From the NCBI GenBank assembly GCA_030490835.1, contig CM059973.1, forward strand, positions 88,247,641-88,311,640: DNA of 64,000 nt. The letters run 5' to 3'. How positions within the stretch are numbered: position 1 is the first letter of the stretch; each line of letters starts with the position of its first letter. Under the pieces are notes generated by a model. It was not told the origin of the DNA. It saw nothing but the letters and a program-made list of their open reading frames with translations, and ran no database searches. The position numbers were made by a program, and so were the translations under genes. This document shows, piece after piece, positions 13,016 to 24,072 of this stretch. This DNA comes from Annona cherimola. Its lineage: Eukaryota > Streptophyta > Magnoliopsida > Magnoliales > Annonaceae.

Positions 13016-13420
13016 AAGTTGGCCTAAGTTAGACCTTACTTAGGCCGGCCTAAAAACATACATTTTTTATTTATTTCATTTTTTTATGAACAAATAAAGT
13101 TATGTGTATTTAATTTATAAACCAAGTTTTACCATTTTTAGATATTTTTAAGTATTTTTTATTTTTAAACACAATGGCATTTGCGTAAAATTTTAATTAT
13201 TTAATCTAAATTTTTTTATTTTCGTGACTATTTTATTGTTTAATCATTTCTTCACATTTTCTTACTTTTCAATTATTTCTACGAAATCACCTATATAATT
13301 AATCCATCTATTTTAATTTTATTTTCTTTACTCATCATTATCCATAATATATTAGATTATTTTGTACCAATTTGAGCTTTTGGTTTAAAATTTTATCACT
13401 TTTCAAACACACCTTTAAAA
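13016..13420. mobile_element. Composite MITE remnant (family D end joined to family A arm)
   Basis: The left part shows family D sequence (TGTATTTAATTTATAAACCAAG). From about 13215 it becomes the family A minus-orientation arm (TTTAATCATTTCTTCACA...CTTTTCAAACACACC). It is a junction of two families rather than an intact element. Confidence 0.5.
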
Positions 13421-13813
13421 AATTGATTCGGGCAGTTGATCACAACCATTCAATTATTGCTAGAATCAGTGTTCCATGTATTTTTTTTAAAAATAAATTA
13501 TACGGCTACGGGCCCCATTGAAACAAGTGTTCATAGAGTTTTCAGAAGTTTTAGAGTTATCTAAATAGGTGTTTAAATTTTTAAAATAAAAAATTGCAAA
13601 TCTTATGTGTTTGCTCATGAGATTTACAAATTTCTTTTGATTTTAAAAATCAAAAAAATTATTTAGATAAAATTCTGAAAAATTTGTGGACACTCGTCTT
13701 AATAGGGTCCACAACCGTATAAAAAGTAATTTTTTTCAAAACATATGAGGCATTAATTTTAGGCGCTACTGCATGATTGTCCCGTGTAGTCAACCATACT
13801 AAACAAAAACAGG

Positions 13814-14151
13814 GCTCAATGCACCCGGGTGCATACAACCATTTTTTCTATTTTGTTTCGAAAAAATTTCTACCAAACGGTTAATCTAAGTATATTTAAC
13901 ATATCTATCATTACCAATTTTGAATATTTTTAGATTTTTTTTTTAGATTTTTAAAAATCAATGGCATTTTAGTAATTTTAAATTACTAAAAAGTCACTGA
14001 TTTTTAAAAATCTAAAAAAAATATCTAAAAGTCTCCAAAAAGGGTAAAAATTGAGAGATATGTTAAATACACCTAGATTAACATCTTCTTGAAAAAAATT
14101 TCAAAATTTTTTTTTTTAAAAATAGGTGTAATATACTCAGGTGCATTGAGC
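13814..14151. mobile_element. MITE family B, copy 1
   Basis: The left end GCTCAATGCACCCGGGTGCA is the near-inverse of the right end AGGTGCATTGAGC. The middle (about 13915-14050) is a long palindrome around a TAGTAATTTTAAATTACTA centre. Right after it a second AATGCACCCGAGTGCAT lies outside. A related copy is at 42464-43026. Confidence 0.7.
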
Positions 14152-16560
14152 TTCAATGCACCCGAGTGCATACGATTGCAGCCCCACTGAACAAGTGTGC
14201 TTCTATAGAATGGTGGTGGGTAAGTGCGCACATTCACTCACCCACAATGTGCGCACTATTCTTAGTCAATCTTACTTGAGCATGTATTTGACAGTTCAAA
14301 TGTAGCTTCTCAACCATTTGACTTTTTTTTTCCTTTTTTTTTATTTTTATAAATAGTTCTTCTTCCTCCATGCTTATGTAATCCTACCTCAAGCATATGC
14401 AATTTAGCCATCGAGCTTAAAAGAAATGAAATAATTGTCTTTAAAATACAAACTAATGTCAATCGCCATCAACTAAATGAAGTTAAAATTGTTTATTAGT
14501 TTTTTTCAGTAGGTAATGTCAAATCAATTCTGGAAAAAATAAAACTATACTCCTGATTATCACATTTATTTTTTTTGATTATTTTCTCTTTAATAATTAT
14601 TATATTTTAAAATATAATTATTTCTTTTTATTTAAAAATATTATATATTATCTATTTCATTTTCTCTTTTACAATTTTCATCCATCAATTATTCAACAAC
14701 GAACTTGATCCTTTAAAAAAAAAAACAAGATGCAGTCGGTGAAAAAAGTGAACTTGATACACATTGAGTCGGCAGAATGCGATGTTGTATATATACTCGG
14801 GAATAAAGAAAATGTCGAAATGAATGGGTGCCAATTCATAGACTCCGAATAATGAGCTGTGGAATGCCTGCAGGAATATAAGGCCAAGATTGGATTCATA
14901 TATGCCATACAATATATTCCAAATAATGTGACCAGTAGCAGAACCTTTTCTGGACTAAATTCCGCCCGAAGAATTTAACAATCTTTGATTGAGAATTTGA
15001 GATCGCCCACTTTTTTTTTTTTTTGATAAATTTTTTTTTTTTTGGGTACGGATGACAACCTAAGAAAAGCAAAACAAAAAAAGCGATTCGAGGGGCTCAG
15101 AATATTTTATTTTCTGTTTTTCCAGAGAACTATATATGATAGAGTTTTTTTTATTATTGTAATATATGATAGAGTTGTGGACGACTGGAGTTGCATGCAA
15201 GCTGGCAATCTAATTCTGTTGTTAAGAATAATTCAATTAACCGAAAGTAGAGATGTCAAAAATTTCAATCACTCACCTAAGAAAAATTCTTTGGAACCTC
15301 GCGGAGGTTCTAAATTAAACAATTTGAAATTAAATTAATTAAAGTAAATATTTTTCTATTGGTATATATACATCTATTTCAATATCCATTATATTGAAGT
15401 CCTTAATACATTCTTACAAACATAGGAGACAATCTACTCTATCTAACAAATCTTGGAAACAAAGCTCTACCGATAAACAAGGAGACACAACTCCTAAATA
15501 AAACATGAGGAAAACACCCAAATAGCATACGAAGCTAGGACTTTTGATGACCTTGGCACCCAAACTGAAGTGGCCTAGTGGTAATCAAAATTAGAAGTTA
15601 AGTTACTTTTAAGTAGAAACTTTGTGAGGAAATATATTTAAGCATTAACGAATGAGATAATTATATGATACATACAATTGTCATTTAGCTAAGTAATAAT
15701 CTTATATATTTATTTTCCTTGCATTTATATGCAAGCTCAAGTGTATTTAATTTGTATACCAAATTTTATTATTTTTAAATTTATATATTTTCAAAAATAA
15801 AAACTTTTCAAAACTTTTCATCTATCTCACTTTCTCTCACGCATCAAAACTAGCAAAAAAATCTTTTATTTTTAAAGAAATTCAAAACGCCTATATTTAT
15901 TGAGGCTTAGTGTATGTATATTGAATCATTATATATGTTAGAATCTAATAATACTTTATATAATCATTATCTACATAAGAATAATATTTTAGACAATTTA
16001 AATGTTAAAATATAAGTATAAAATTAATATATAAATTATACTATTTTATTATGTTAATTTTTCATCCTTTTTTAGAAGTGATCCATGCATACACATAAAA
16101 TTGATGTAGGCTTCATTTGCTGTCGGTTGCACCTACCATTTCCCACGTATATTTATGCAACGTCGGGAGTTTATCCCTTAGCTTGATGTGCCTCCAGTGA
16201 CTTTAAAATGTAACACATACGTGAATAAATATAATAATAATACTAATAATTAGTTTAAAGACGCTCATAAAGGTAATTTTGACATTTTCAAAACAAGTAA
16301 TAAAACCTTGAAGCAAATATTGCAACTTTTGCAAATATCGAAGAGTTTTGCAATTTCATCAAACTAGCTGAGAGTTAAATCTTGCAATATCATTAAAACT
16401 ATCCACAGGTAACTTTGTAGGAGGACCAACACCCAGATCGATTTCATTTGGTAGGTTGGAAACCGTGTTCTACCTTCCAACATTTTTAGGTATTTAAAAC
16501 TGAATCAGGTCAACCAAGACAAAGTGGCATAGCAGAAATGCATGCTTTTGTGTGCGAGAT
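14152..16560. other. Intergenic, nothing coding
   Basis: AT-rich with several poly-T runs (about 15011-15042). 15720-15800 resembles family D interior. No gene recognised. Confidence 0.45.
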
Positions 16561-16946
16561 ATATATATATATATATATATGGGATTTATTCCAGTGCATG
16601 CGACTGCACCGTGCAGTCCATGCACTGTGGGCCCCACCTGATCATTTCCCATAAATCCACCCCACCCATTGTATTTAGAATTGTTCACTTTATTACCATA
16701 CCAATTTTCATCCAAATCCAACATGTGTGTAGTCTCCATCTTAAAATGGTGCAAAATCAACGTAATAAAATAGTTTAATGTAAATATCAAGTTTAAAGTG
16801 GTTTTTTCAACATCTAAACCGTCTAAAGTATGATTTATATATGGATAAATGAGCGCATAAAGTTTCATTACAATCTAACATGTGTGGGGTCCATTTTACA
16901 GCGGACTGCACCGTAATTACGGTGCAGTCCGACTGCACACGATCGG

Positions 16947-16982
<36 letters not shown>

Positions 16983-17352
16983 GAAATGATCCAGTGCATG
17001 CGACTGCACCGTGCAGTCCATGCACTGTGGGCCCCACCTGATCATTTCCCATAAATCCACCCCACCCATTGTATTTAGAATTGTTCACTTTATTACCATA
17101 CCAATTTTCATCCAAATCCAACATGTGTGTAGTCTCCATCTTAAAATGGTGCAAAATCAACGTAATAAAATAGTTTAATGTAAATATCAAGTTTAAAGTG
17201 GTTTTTTCAACATCTAAACCGTCTAAAGTATGATTTATATATGGATAAATGAGTGTATAAAGTTTCATTACAATCTAATATGTGTGGGGTCCATTTTACA
17301 GCGGACTGCACCGTAATTACGGTGCAGTCCGACTGCACAGGATCGGTTCCCT
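16561..17352. repeat. Two near-identical 400-bp tandem units of MITE family E
   Basis: Units start at 16591 and 16991, exactly 400 bases apart, each preceded by an (AT)n microsatellite and GGG. Each has a CCAGTGCATGCGACTGCAC left end and a right end with GACTGCACCG-TAATTACGGTGCAGTCC. Only a handful of differences are visible (for example GAGCGCATAAAG against GAGTGTATAAAG), so the duplication is recent. Confidence 0.85.
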
Positions 17353-17377
17353 ATATATATATATAGAGAGAGAGAGC

Positions 17378-17730
17378 AAGAGAGTTGTTCCGGTGCAGTG
17401 TCACTGCACCGGAACAGCGGTGCAGTTACCCAAAAATAGACCTCACATGATCATGAAATCATGATCTACTCCACCCATTGTATTTAGAAGAATGTATTCT
17501 ATTATTATACCAATTTTCATCCCAATCAGATATGTATATGGGCCCCATCTGAAAATGGTACAAATCCAATATAATAAAATAGTTTAATGTAAATAAAAAC
17601 TTTAAAGTATCTGATTGTGATGAAAATTGGTATGGTAATAGAATACATTATTCTAAACGCAATGGGTGGAGTAGATTATGATTTGATGATCATGTGGGGC
17701 CCATTTCAGCGACGCTGCACCTGAATATAT
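17378..17730. mobile_element. MITE family E, fold-back copy
   Basis: The left arm contains CCACCCATTGTATTTAGAAG...CCAATTTTCATCCCAATCAG. The right arm carries its inverse (CTGATTGTGATGAAAATTGG...CGCAATGGGTGG). Ends are GTGCAGTGTCACTGCACC and CGACGCTGCACC. Unlike the neighbouring units, this one is head to head. Confidence 0.7.
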
Positions 17731-17751
17731 TTCATATATATGTGAGATATT

Positions 17752-18115
17752 TTCAAGTGCAGCGCCACTGCACCATATTTACAGTATAGTGGTACTGAAA
17801 TGGGCCTCACATGATGATCAAATTATAATTTACTCCACCTATTATATTTAGAATAATGTATTCTATTACCATATCAATTTTCATCCCAATCAGATATGTA
17901 TAAGAATCTCATCTGAAAATGGTACAAATTCAACATAATAAAATAGTTTGATGTAAATAACAACATTAAAGTAGTTTTTTCAACATCTAGACCGTCTAAA
18001 GTATGATTTATATATGGATAATTGTATAAAATTTTATTACATTTTAATATACGTGGGGCCCATTTTTTAGGCAACTGCACCGCCGTTCTAGTGCAATGAC
18101 GCTGCACCGAAATAA
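17752..18115. mobile_element. MITE family E, further copy
   Basis: Ends are GTGCAGCGCCACTGCACC and GACGCTGCACC. The interior matches the 16591-17352 units (TTTTTTCAACATCTAGACCG, TATGATTTATATATGGAT) with more divergence. Confidence 0.7.
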
Positions 18116-18138
18116 CTCTCTCTCTATATATGTATATT

Positions 18139-18692
18139 TGGGTTTCGCTTCTATGTAACCGGGCATAGAAGTCGGGCTAAATAGAAGTGAGCTCACGTAA
18201 CCCCTTTAAAATCTATGATTTTAATCTTTGATGGAAAATCTAATTCATTCATTATATTTAACATCATTCTTTTATCTAAGAAATGAAGTTTAATCCCAAT
18301 CAAGTATGTTTATGAGTCACATTTGTTAGAAAATATGTATTCACGTGTAAATTATGAAAAATTCTAAAATAACAATTTTAAAATAGTATTTTCAACATCT
18401 AAATCATCTAAAATATCATTTCTATGTAAATAAATGATTCTATAAGGTATTATTATATTCTAATACATGCGTAAATAGATTTAAGCATTTTTCATAATTT
18501 ACACATGAATATATATATTTGAACAAATGTGGTCCTTAAACATACTTGATTTAGATGAAACTTGGTCTCCTAGATAAACAAATGATGTTAAATATAATGA
18601 ATGGATTGAATTTTCCATTAATGATCAAAATCTTAGATTTTAAAAAGTTACATGGGTCCGCTTTCTATATAACCCAGTTCCATAGAAGCAGT
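18139..18692. mobile_element. MITE family F (long inverted arms)
   Basis: The left end GCTTCTATGTAACC...CATAGAAG and the right end CTTTCTATATAACCC...CATAGAAGC are inverted. Inner arms (AATTCATTCATTATATTTAA and its inverse TTAAATATAATGAATGGATT) also pair. It is followed by a TATATA microsatellite. Non-coding. Confidence 0.65.
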
Positions 18693-18699
18693 ACCGTAT

Positions 18700-19735
18700 A
18701 TATATATATATATTATCCTAATAGATATTCTAACATTTCTTGTTGTTGTTTTATTGCAAACGAAATTTATTGAAATTTTCTTTTAGTTGTTTATAAAGAC
18801 TACTATAGATTTGTTGAGACAGTAACTTTCTTAATCGATTTTCAATTTCAATTCTTTGTTCTCTTAATGCTTTCAATTCTCTACATATTTGATGAATTTA
18901 TTTTGTCATTATTAACAGAGGAAGTTTGTCTTGAATGTCACATCTTGATGTTTTATTTCTACATTTGTGAGTTTAAAATTTATTTTTAACTTTGTTCCAC
19001 CTGCGCCTCTTAGGCTTTCTTTAGTTTTCTCAAAATATTTTTTTAGTATTAGCGTATATATATATTAAAAAAGTCATTAGAAATTTGTGAAGGGCCCACT
19101 TGATCAAGAGCAATTAATGGAGCATTGGAGTGTATACTTATACTGGATGGGTAGGATTGATTTAGAATTAATGTTGGCGTGATCATGCAGTGCCATATAT
19201 ACAAAAGTAAAGCTGTCTGTACCGGATCTGTGCAAATACAAGGGAGAAAAGGAGGATGAGGAAAAGGAATCAAAGAGACTAGGAGTTCTAGTCCACTGCT
19301 GCATACGTATACATTCTTTTTTCTTTTTTCTTTTTTTTAAAAGAAGGTGAAATTAAAAGGCATGGAATCGATTCTGGTACAAATGTAGTGAGAGAAAGGG
19401 ATAACTTGAGAGAGAGAAAGAAGGGAAGCCCACCACGAGCAGCAGGAGGCACGCATGAAAAGAAGAGAATGGAATCATGAATATAATGGGAATAGTAGCA
19501 TGTGTAGGTGCGCTTCTTCGAATATGGAGTGATTTTGCCAAGACACATGAGAGCATGATTTGAGTGGGCGTGGCCCACCTATATATACATGCATATCCCC
19601 AGCCTCTTCCTCTCCTACAGGCATATTTGCCAAATGATCATTTTAGGCTGATTTGAAATGGCGTCATTTCATATTGGTCTAACAAAAATTTATTTTCTTT
19701 AAATTTTTTATAAAAATATTATTTTTATTTTTATT
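18700..19735. other. Intergenic, nothing recognised
   Basis: No gene or defined repeat. Purine-rich 19320-19470 has no recognisable protein. Confidence 0.45.
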
Positions 19736-19817
19736 TTCTTCAATTTTTATAAAAATATTAATTTAGTATATTTAATCTATAAACTAACTTTTACTATTTT
19801 TGAATATGTGTATATAT

Positions 19818-19917
19818 TTATTTTGAATTTTTAAATACATGGGTATTTTATTTTATTAGTAATGTTTAAATAATTTAACATCAATAAAATACCCATGTAT
19901 TTAAAAATTCAAAATAA
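19818..19917. repeat. Perfect 35-bp inverted repeat, 30-bp loop
   Basis: 19818-19852 (TTATTTTGAATTTTTAAATA...) is the exact reverse complement of 19883-19917. It lies in a family C/D-like element (about 19735-19930) with the usual TATTTAATCTATAAACTAAC flank. Confidence 0.9.
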
Positions 19918-19920
19918 TTA

Positions 19921-20406
19921 TATGGGTGAATTTTTCATATACCCATTAATTTTATCTTTAATTCCACTTATACCTACGAACTTTTAAAAATACTTCTTAT
20001 ACCTCATGAATTTTCATCCTAATTCGGCATATACAAATGTTTGTGGTTAGGGATTCATTAAGTGGTTATTAACCCCATCATGAAATGACGAATATGTTCG
20101 TTCCTAATTATGATTTTATAGCTAAAAATCATACTATAATACTTTTTTAGGAATTTTATAATTATAAATAATATATTATTTGAATATGAATCTTTAATTT
20201 GAAGCAAAACAGCTTCAAACTACATTAAAGCATGGGTATATTTGTCATTTTACAAAGAGGCAAACGGCCTTTTAATGAATACTTAATGACATAGCTCTAC
20301 GTAAAATTAAGATGAAAAGTTACGAGTACGACAGACATTTTTTAAAGTCAGTAGTTATAAATAAAACTAAGAATAAATTCTATGGATATATGTGAAATTT
20401 GCCCTA
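19921..20406. mobile_element. MITE family G
   Basis: Long inverted ends: GGGTGAATTTTTCATATACC...TTTTATCTTTAATTCC against ...TAAAACTAAGAATAAATTC...ATATATGTGAAATTTGCCC. The interior includes CATGGGTATATTTGTCATTTTA. A diverged relative is at about 37460-37845. Confidence 0.65.
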
Positions 20407-20892
20407 AATGCATACATATTTTCAAAATTACTAACTTGGTTTATAAATTAAATATTAGATTAAAATCTTTATAAAAAATTTAAAAAAAAAACAAAAAACC
20501 GTGTTTTCTGATAAGACCTCTAAATAGTTTAGATCTGTCAAATTTTTAATTAATCATCACTGCACTCGATGTTTGGACGGCTGTTATTAGGTTATCGGAT
20601 ACGTAGATGCATGGCGATATATCTGACTGTAAATATATGATAGCTAAAGGAGAAAAATGGTTGTCCTGCTATCATTCTTGAAAAATACGAAAATAATATT
20701 ATTTATTTTATGATTTTAATATTATTCATGACTCCTGGCTCCACCTCGGCCGGAAGGTTCACGTATGCACGTGACAAAAGGAGATGGTTGTGTGGAACTG
20801 ACAGGTGAGCATGTCAACCGACGAAGTGCCAACAAAGGCTGGGCCCCAACCCATCAATTGGATTGGATTGCAAAGACATATATATTAGTTTA

Positions 20893-22447
20893 AATCAGGA
20901 ATTTTGTATTTTAAATTTTTTAACTTTGCCTACGCAAGCATTTTAAACTTGGAGTTTATACATTAGAACTTTAAGTTCTATGAAATTTGAACCCTTAGGA
21001 CGTTAGAAAAATAACATTAAAATTTTATAAAATATCTAAAATGTCGTTTGTAGGGAAATTTTCATTTTAAATTTTCTAATTTTGTGTATTTATATTTTAG
21101 ACTCTGAAGTTTATGAATTAGTATTTTAAACCCTCTAAAAGTGATTCTTTGCATTTTAGACCTTGGACGCTTATGACGTTAAAAAATACTGTTAAAATTT
21201 TATAAAATATATAAAATTCCCTTTGCTTTTTCACACATGCTCCTGAACGTTGCTACAGTTAGCCATGAATGGTTTGATAATTTTTCTCACCATTGCTGAA
21301 TAGAAGTCATGGCCACTAATTTAAATTAACGGACTATTTTAAATTGTGGCCTCTTTGGATAGATAGACCAGATGATTCTGCGACTGATGAATCTGAAGGT
21401 GGGCCACAATCAACGACTGAGCCCAAATCTAGCAGCCGACAGTTGGAAACCTTGGATGGATGATCCAGACGGTTGCTTTTAATTTTTTGGAAGAATGATA
21501 TATATCTCTATTAACTTTTATGGTCATTCGTTGCTGCAAACGTGAAGATGTTGCTGTCCAATTAATGGCCATGAACCACTTAATTTTATGAGAATGTGGG
21601 TGATGCATCTGCAGGTGCTCGGATTGTATGGTTCAAATTTCTTTCACCATCTTCAAATTAGATGCTACTGGACTTGAAATCGTTACCACTGGACTTCAAG
21701 GATTTTTGTCGGTGTTTAATCTAACAGTTTTGATTCATGGATCAACAACTCAGATGGTCATATCTGAGAAAAAATTAGCTGCCGGACTTGGTGGTTTTTA
21801 CAGCCGAATACTGCCTGCAACTAAAGAAGGTGCAGGTGCCAAGATCTACTAGCGGAAGCTTTGCTTGTTGCTTGATTTGGCCAATTTTTGAAGGAGAAAA
21901 ATAGTAAATTTTTTCTCAATTTTTTAGCAGCCATGATCGATTCAATGAATGAGAAAATGTTAAAATTTCTAGTGATCCAGCATCTACTACACTTTGTGCA
22001 CAAGTAGGCATGCTTTTGCAATACGGAATTCATTTATTTTTACAATTCAACCCCGATCCTTTTAAAATGCAAATATATAAAATTAGATGATTTAAAAGGC
22101 AAATGACATTTTAAATATTTTTAAAGATTTTTAACAATATTTTTTAACACCGTGAGTACCGATGGTCTAAAATACGAAGAATTAAACTTCATAGGGTTTA
22201 AAAAATTAATACACAAACCTTGGGAGTTTAAAATGCAATTACGTAAAGTTAGAGGGTTTTAAATGCAAATTCCATTACAGATGTCATTTTAGACATTTTA
22301 TAAGATTTTAATGATATTTTTAAAAATCATAAGAGCCAAAGATCTAAAATGCAGAGAACTAAATTTTGCAACATTTAAAATGTTGATACACAAGCATCAT
22401 CGATATTTAAAATACAAATACACAAAGTTCAAAAGTTTAAAAAATCA
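20893..22447. mobile_element. Non-autonomous element with long, internally duplicated inverted arms
   Basis: The left arm (20893-21235) holds two tandem subunits of about 170 bp, each with TTTAAATTTTxTAACTTTG-like and ATTAAAATTTTATAAAATAT motifs. The right arm (about 22058-22447) holds two inverse subunits (AAAATGCAA..., TACACAAAGTTCAAAAG). About 820 bp of more complex, less AT-rich DNA lies between. The centre has an open frame 21628-21852 plus (75 codons) without known homology. No transposase is seen. Confidence 0.6.
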
Positions 22448-22459
22448 AATTGAAAATGC

Positions 22460-23736
22460 ATGCAGGTCCTGACGCGTTATAATATATCGCCATCATCGAT
22501 AGAGTTTACATGCATGCCTATCGAGCTTCATTTGTAAGAACCACTTTGCCGCACTCTCTAAATTAACTCATCCACTCGCCTTCAAAAATTGCTATCAGCC
22601 TATCGATTTATTTTTGGTCTAGATTAACAATTTTTAACCAAAAAATCCCATAATAGCTATAAAATATAGTTAAGAAACAGATACTAATTTATTCTATCAA
22701 AATATTTTTAGGTTAGTATTCATCATCAAGATCAAATAATGAACAATTCATAAGTATCATAAGATGACTCTAATTATAATTCAGTGGGTTACAAATTTTT
22801 GACTTCCAATTGCGAGCAAAGCTCGTGAGAAGAGAGATTTTTGCAAATTTCATAGTTCCTATAGTAAATGGTCTTGCCTTGCAAGAATATTTGAGAGAGC
22901 AGGAAGGCGAAAAATAACGATAAAAATAAAATAACTAAAATAATCGAATGTGTGTTGGAAACTAGAATAAGGTAGTGACTAATTTTTCTATAGCTTATAA
23001 TATATCCGAATTGAGTGATCCATGCATGTATAGGAGGAGAAAATGCGACGGAGAGGAGAGGAGAGGCATGCATGTGTATGAAGTGAAACTAGTGCTGTTA
23101 TCCCATGATATTGTCGAATATTGCCAGGCTGCTGCAGGTTGCTTTTGGCAGCCAAATCACCGGGTGGTGGGTGTCCACCAAAGTGTCTACAAACCAGTCC
23201 AACCACTCAGCGATGTGTCGCTGACCCGTCTCTCTCTCTCTCTCTTTCTCTCTCGCAGTGGATGGCATGGCAACACCACCACCACAGTCGTCACAACCCT
23301 CATGCATCCACCCATTCATCCATGCGTGTTCTACAAAAGGAATAATATTGTTCTCTTCCCACTCTCGCCCCTCCATCATCATCGATCATGACCTCCTCTT
23401 CCTCCATGTCCTTGTGAGAATTCCACCACCGTGTGCATATTCATGATGCTGTTCCTATATAGCACTTAATACATCATCAACTTGTGCACCATGGTCACAA
23501 ACATCCAATCGCAGCACGCATGAGCCTAAGATGGTTTGGACATGGCACGCGTTTCGTTTATTATTGGTTCCAACCAAGCCTGGCTACATAAATCAGCTTC
23601 CCATTACATATGTCTATTCTTGAATCAAAAAACGTAATTTTGATTAACAAGACATTTTGTGTGGTCGAATCATTTCTACTTTTTATCACCCAAATTTTTA
23701 GTATTATAAGATAAAGAAATGATCATGTTAATCCGA
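22460..23736. other. Intergenic, no supported gene
   Basis: A CT microsatellite lies at about 23230-23254. A 138-codon open frame, 22975-23391 plus, overlaps open frames on the other strand and has low-complexity Ser/Leu and His runs; I recognise nothing in it. Confidence 0.4.
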
Positions 23737-24072
23737 ACTAAGCAAATGTCTTACTTAATTCACCTTAAAAGATTCATTTACAACACTTTCTTATTTTTTT
23801 CATGACTTGTTTATCTAAGTGTATTTAATATATAAAATCAAATTTTATCATTTTGAATATATGTATACATTTTTTGAGGTTTTTAAAGACATGAATATTT
23901 TAAATACATATATATATACATAGATGTTTAAAATTTTCAAAAAATTACATATATCCAAAAATTATAAAACTTATTTTATATATTAAATATATTTAGATAA
24001 ATAAGTGTATAAAGAAAAATAAAAAATTATTGTAAATAAAATTTTTTAAGTGAGCTAAGCGAAGCAAATATT
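23737..24072. mobile_element. MITE family D, copy 2
   Basis: Same order of motifs as 4804-5163: ACTAAGCAAATG, TTTATCTAAGTGTATTTAAT, an ACATATATCCAAAAATTATAAAA arm, TTAAATATATTTAGATAAAT, AAGTGTATAAAGAAAAA. The ends are inverted AACTAAGC...GCTAAGCG. Confidence 0.65.

Noticed and set aside
16494..17268. Two long minus-strand open frames with almost the same translation
   Set aside because: They lie wholly in duplicated MITE units, include a poly-(Tyr-Ile) stretch from the AT microsatellite, and match no family.
16561..18115. Regular repeat spacing that might suggest an array such as CRISPR
   Set aside because: Units are 350-400 bp with inverted ends, in a plant nuclear genome. This is transposon structure, not a CRISPR array.
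22975..23391. 138-codon frame on the plus strand
   Set aside because: Overlaps long frames on the other strand, contains a CT microsatellite translated as Leu/Ser, and has no recognised homology.
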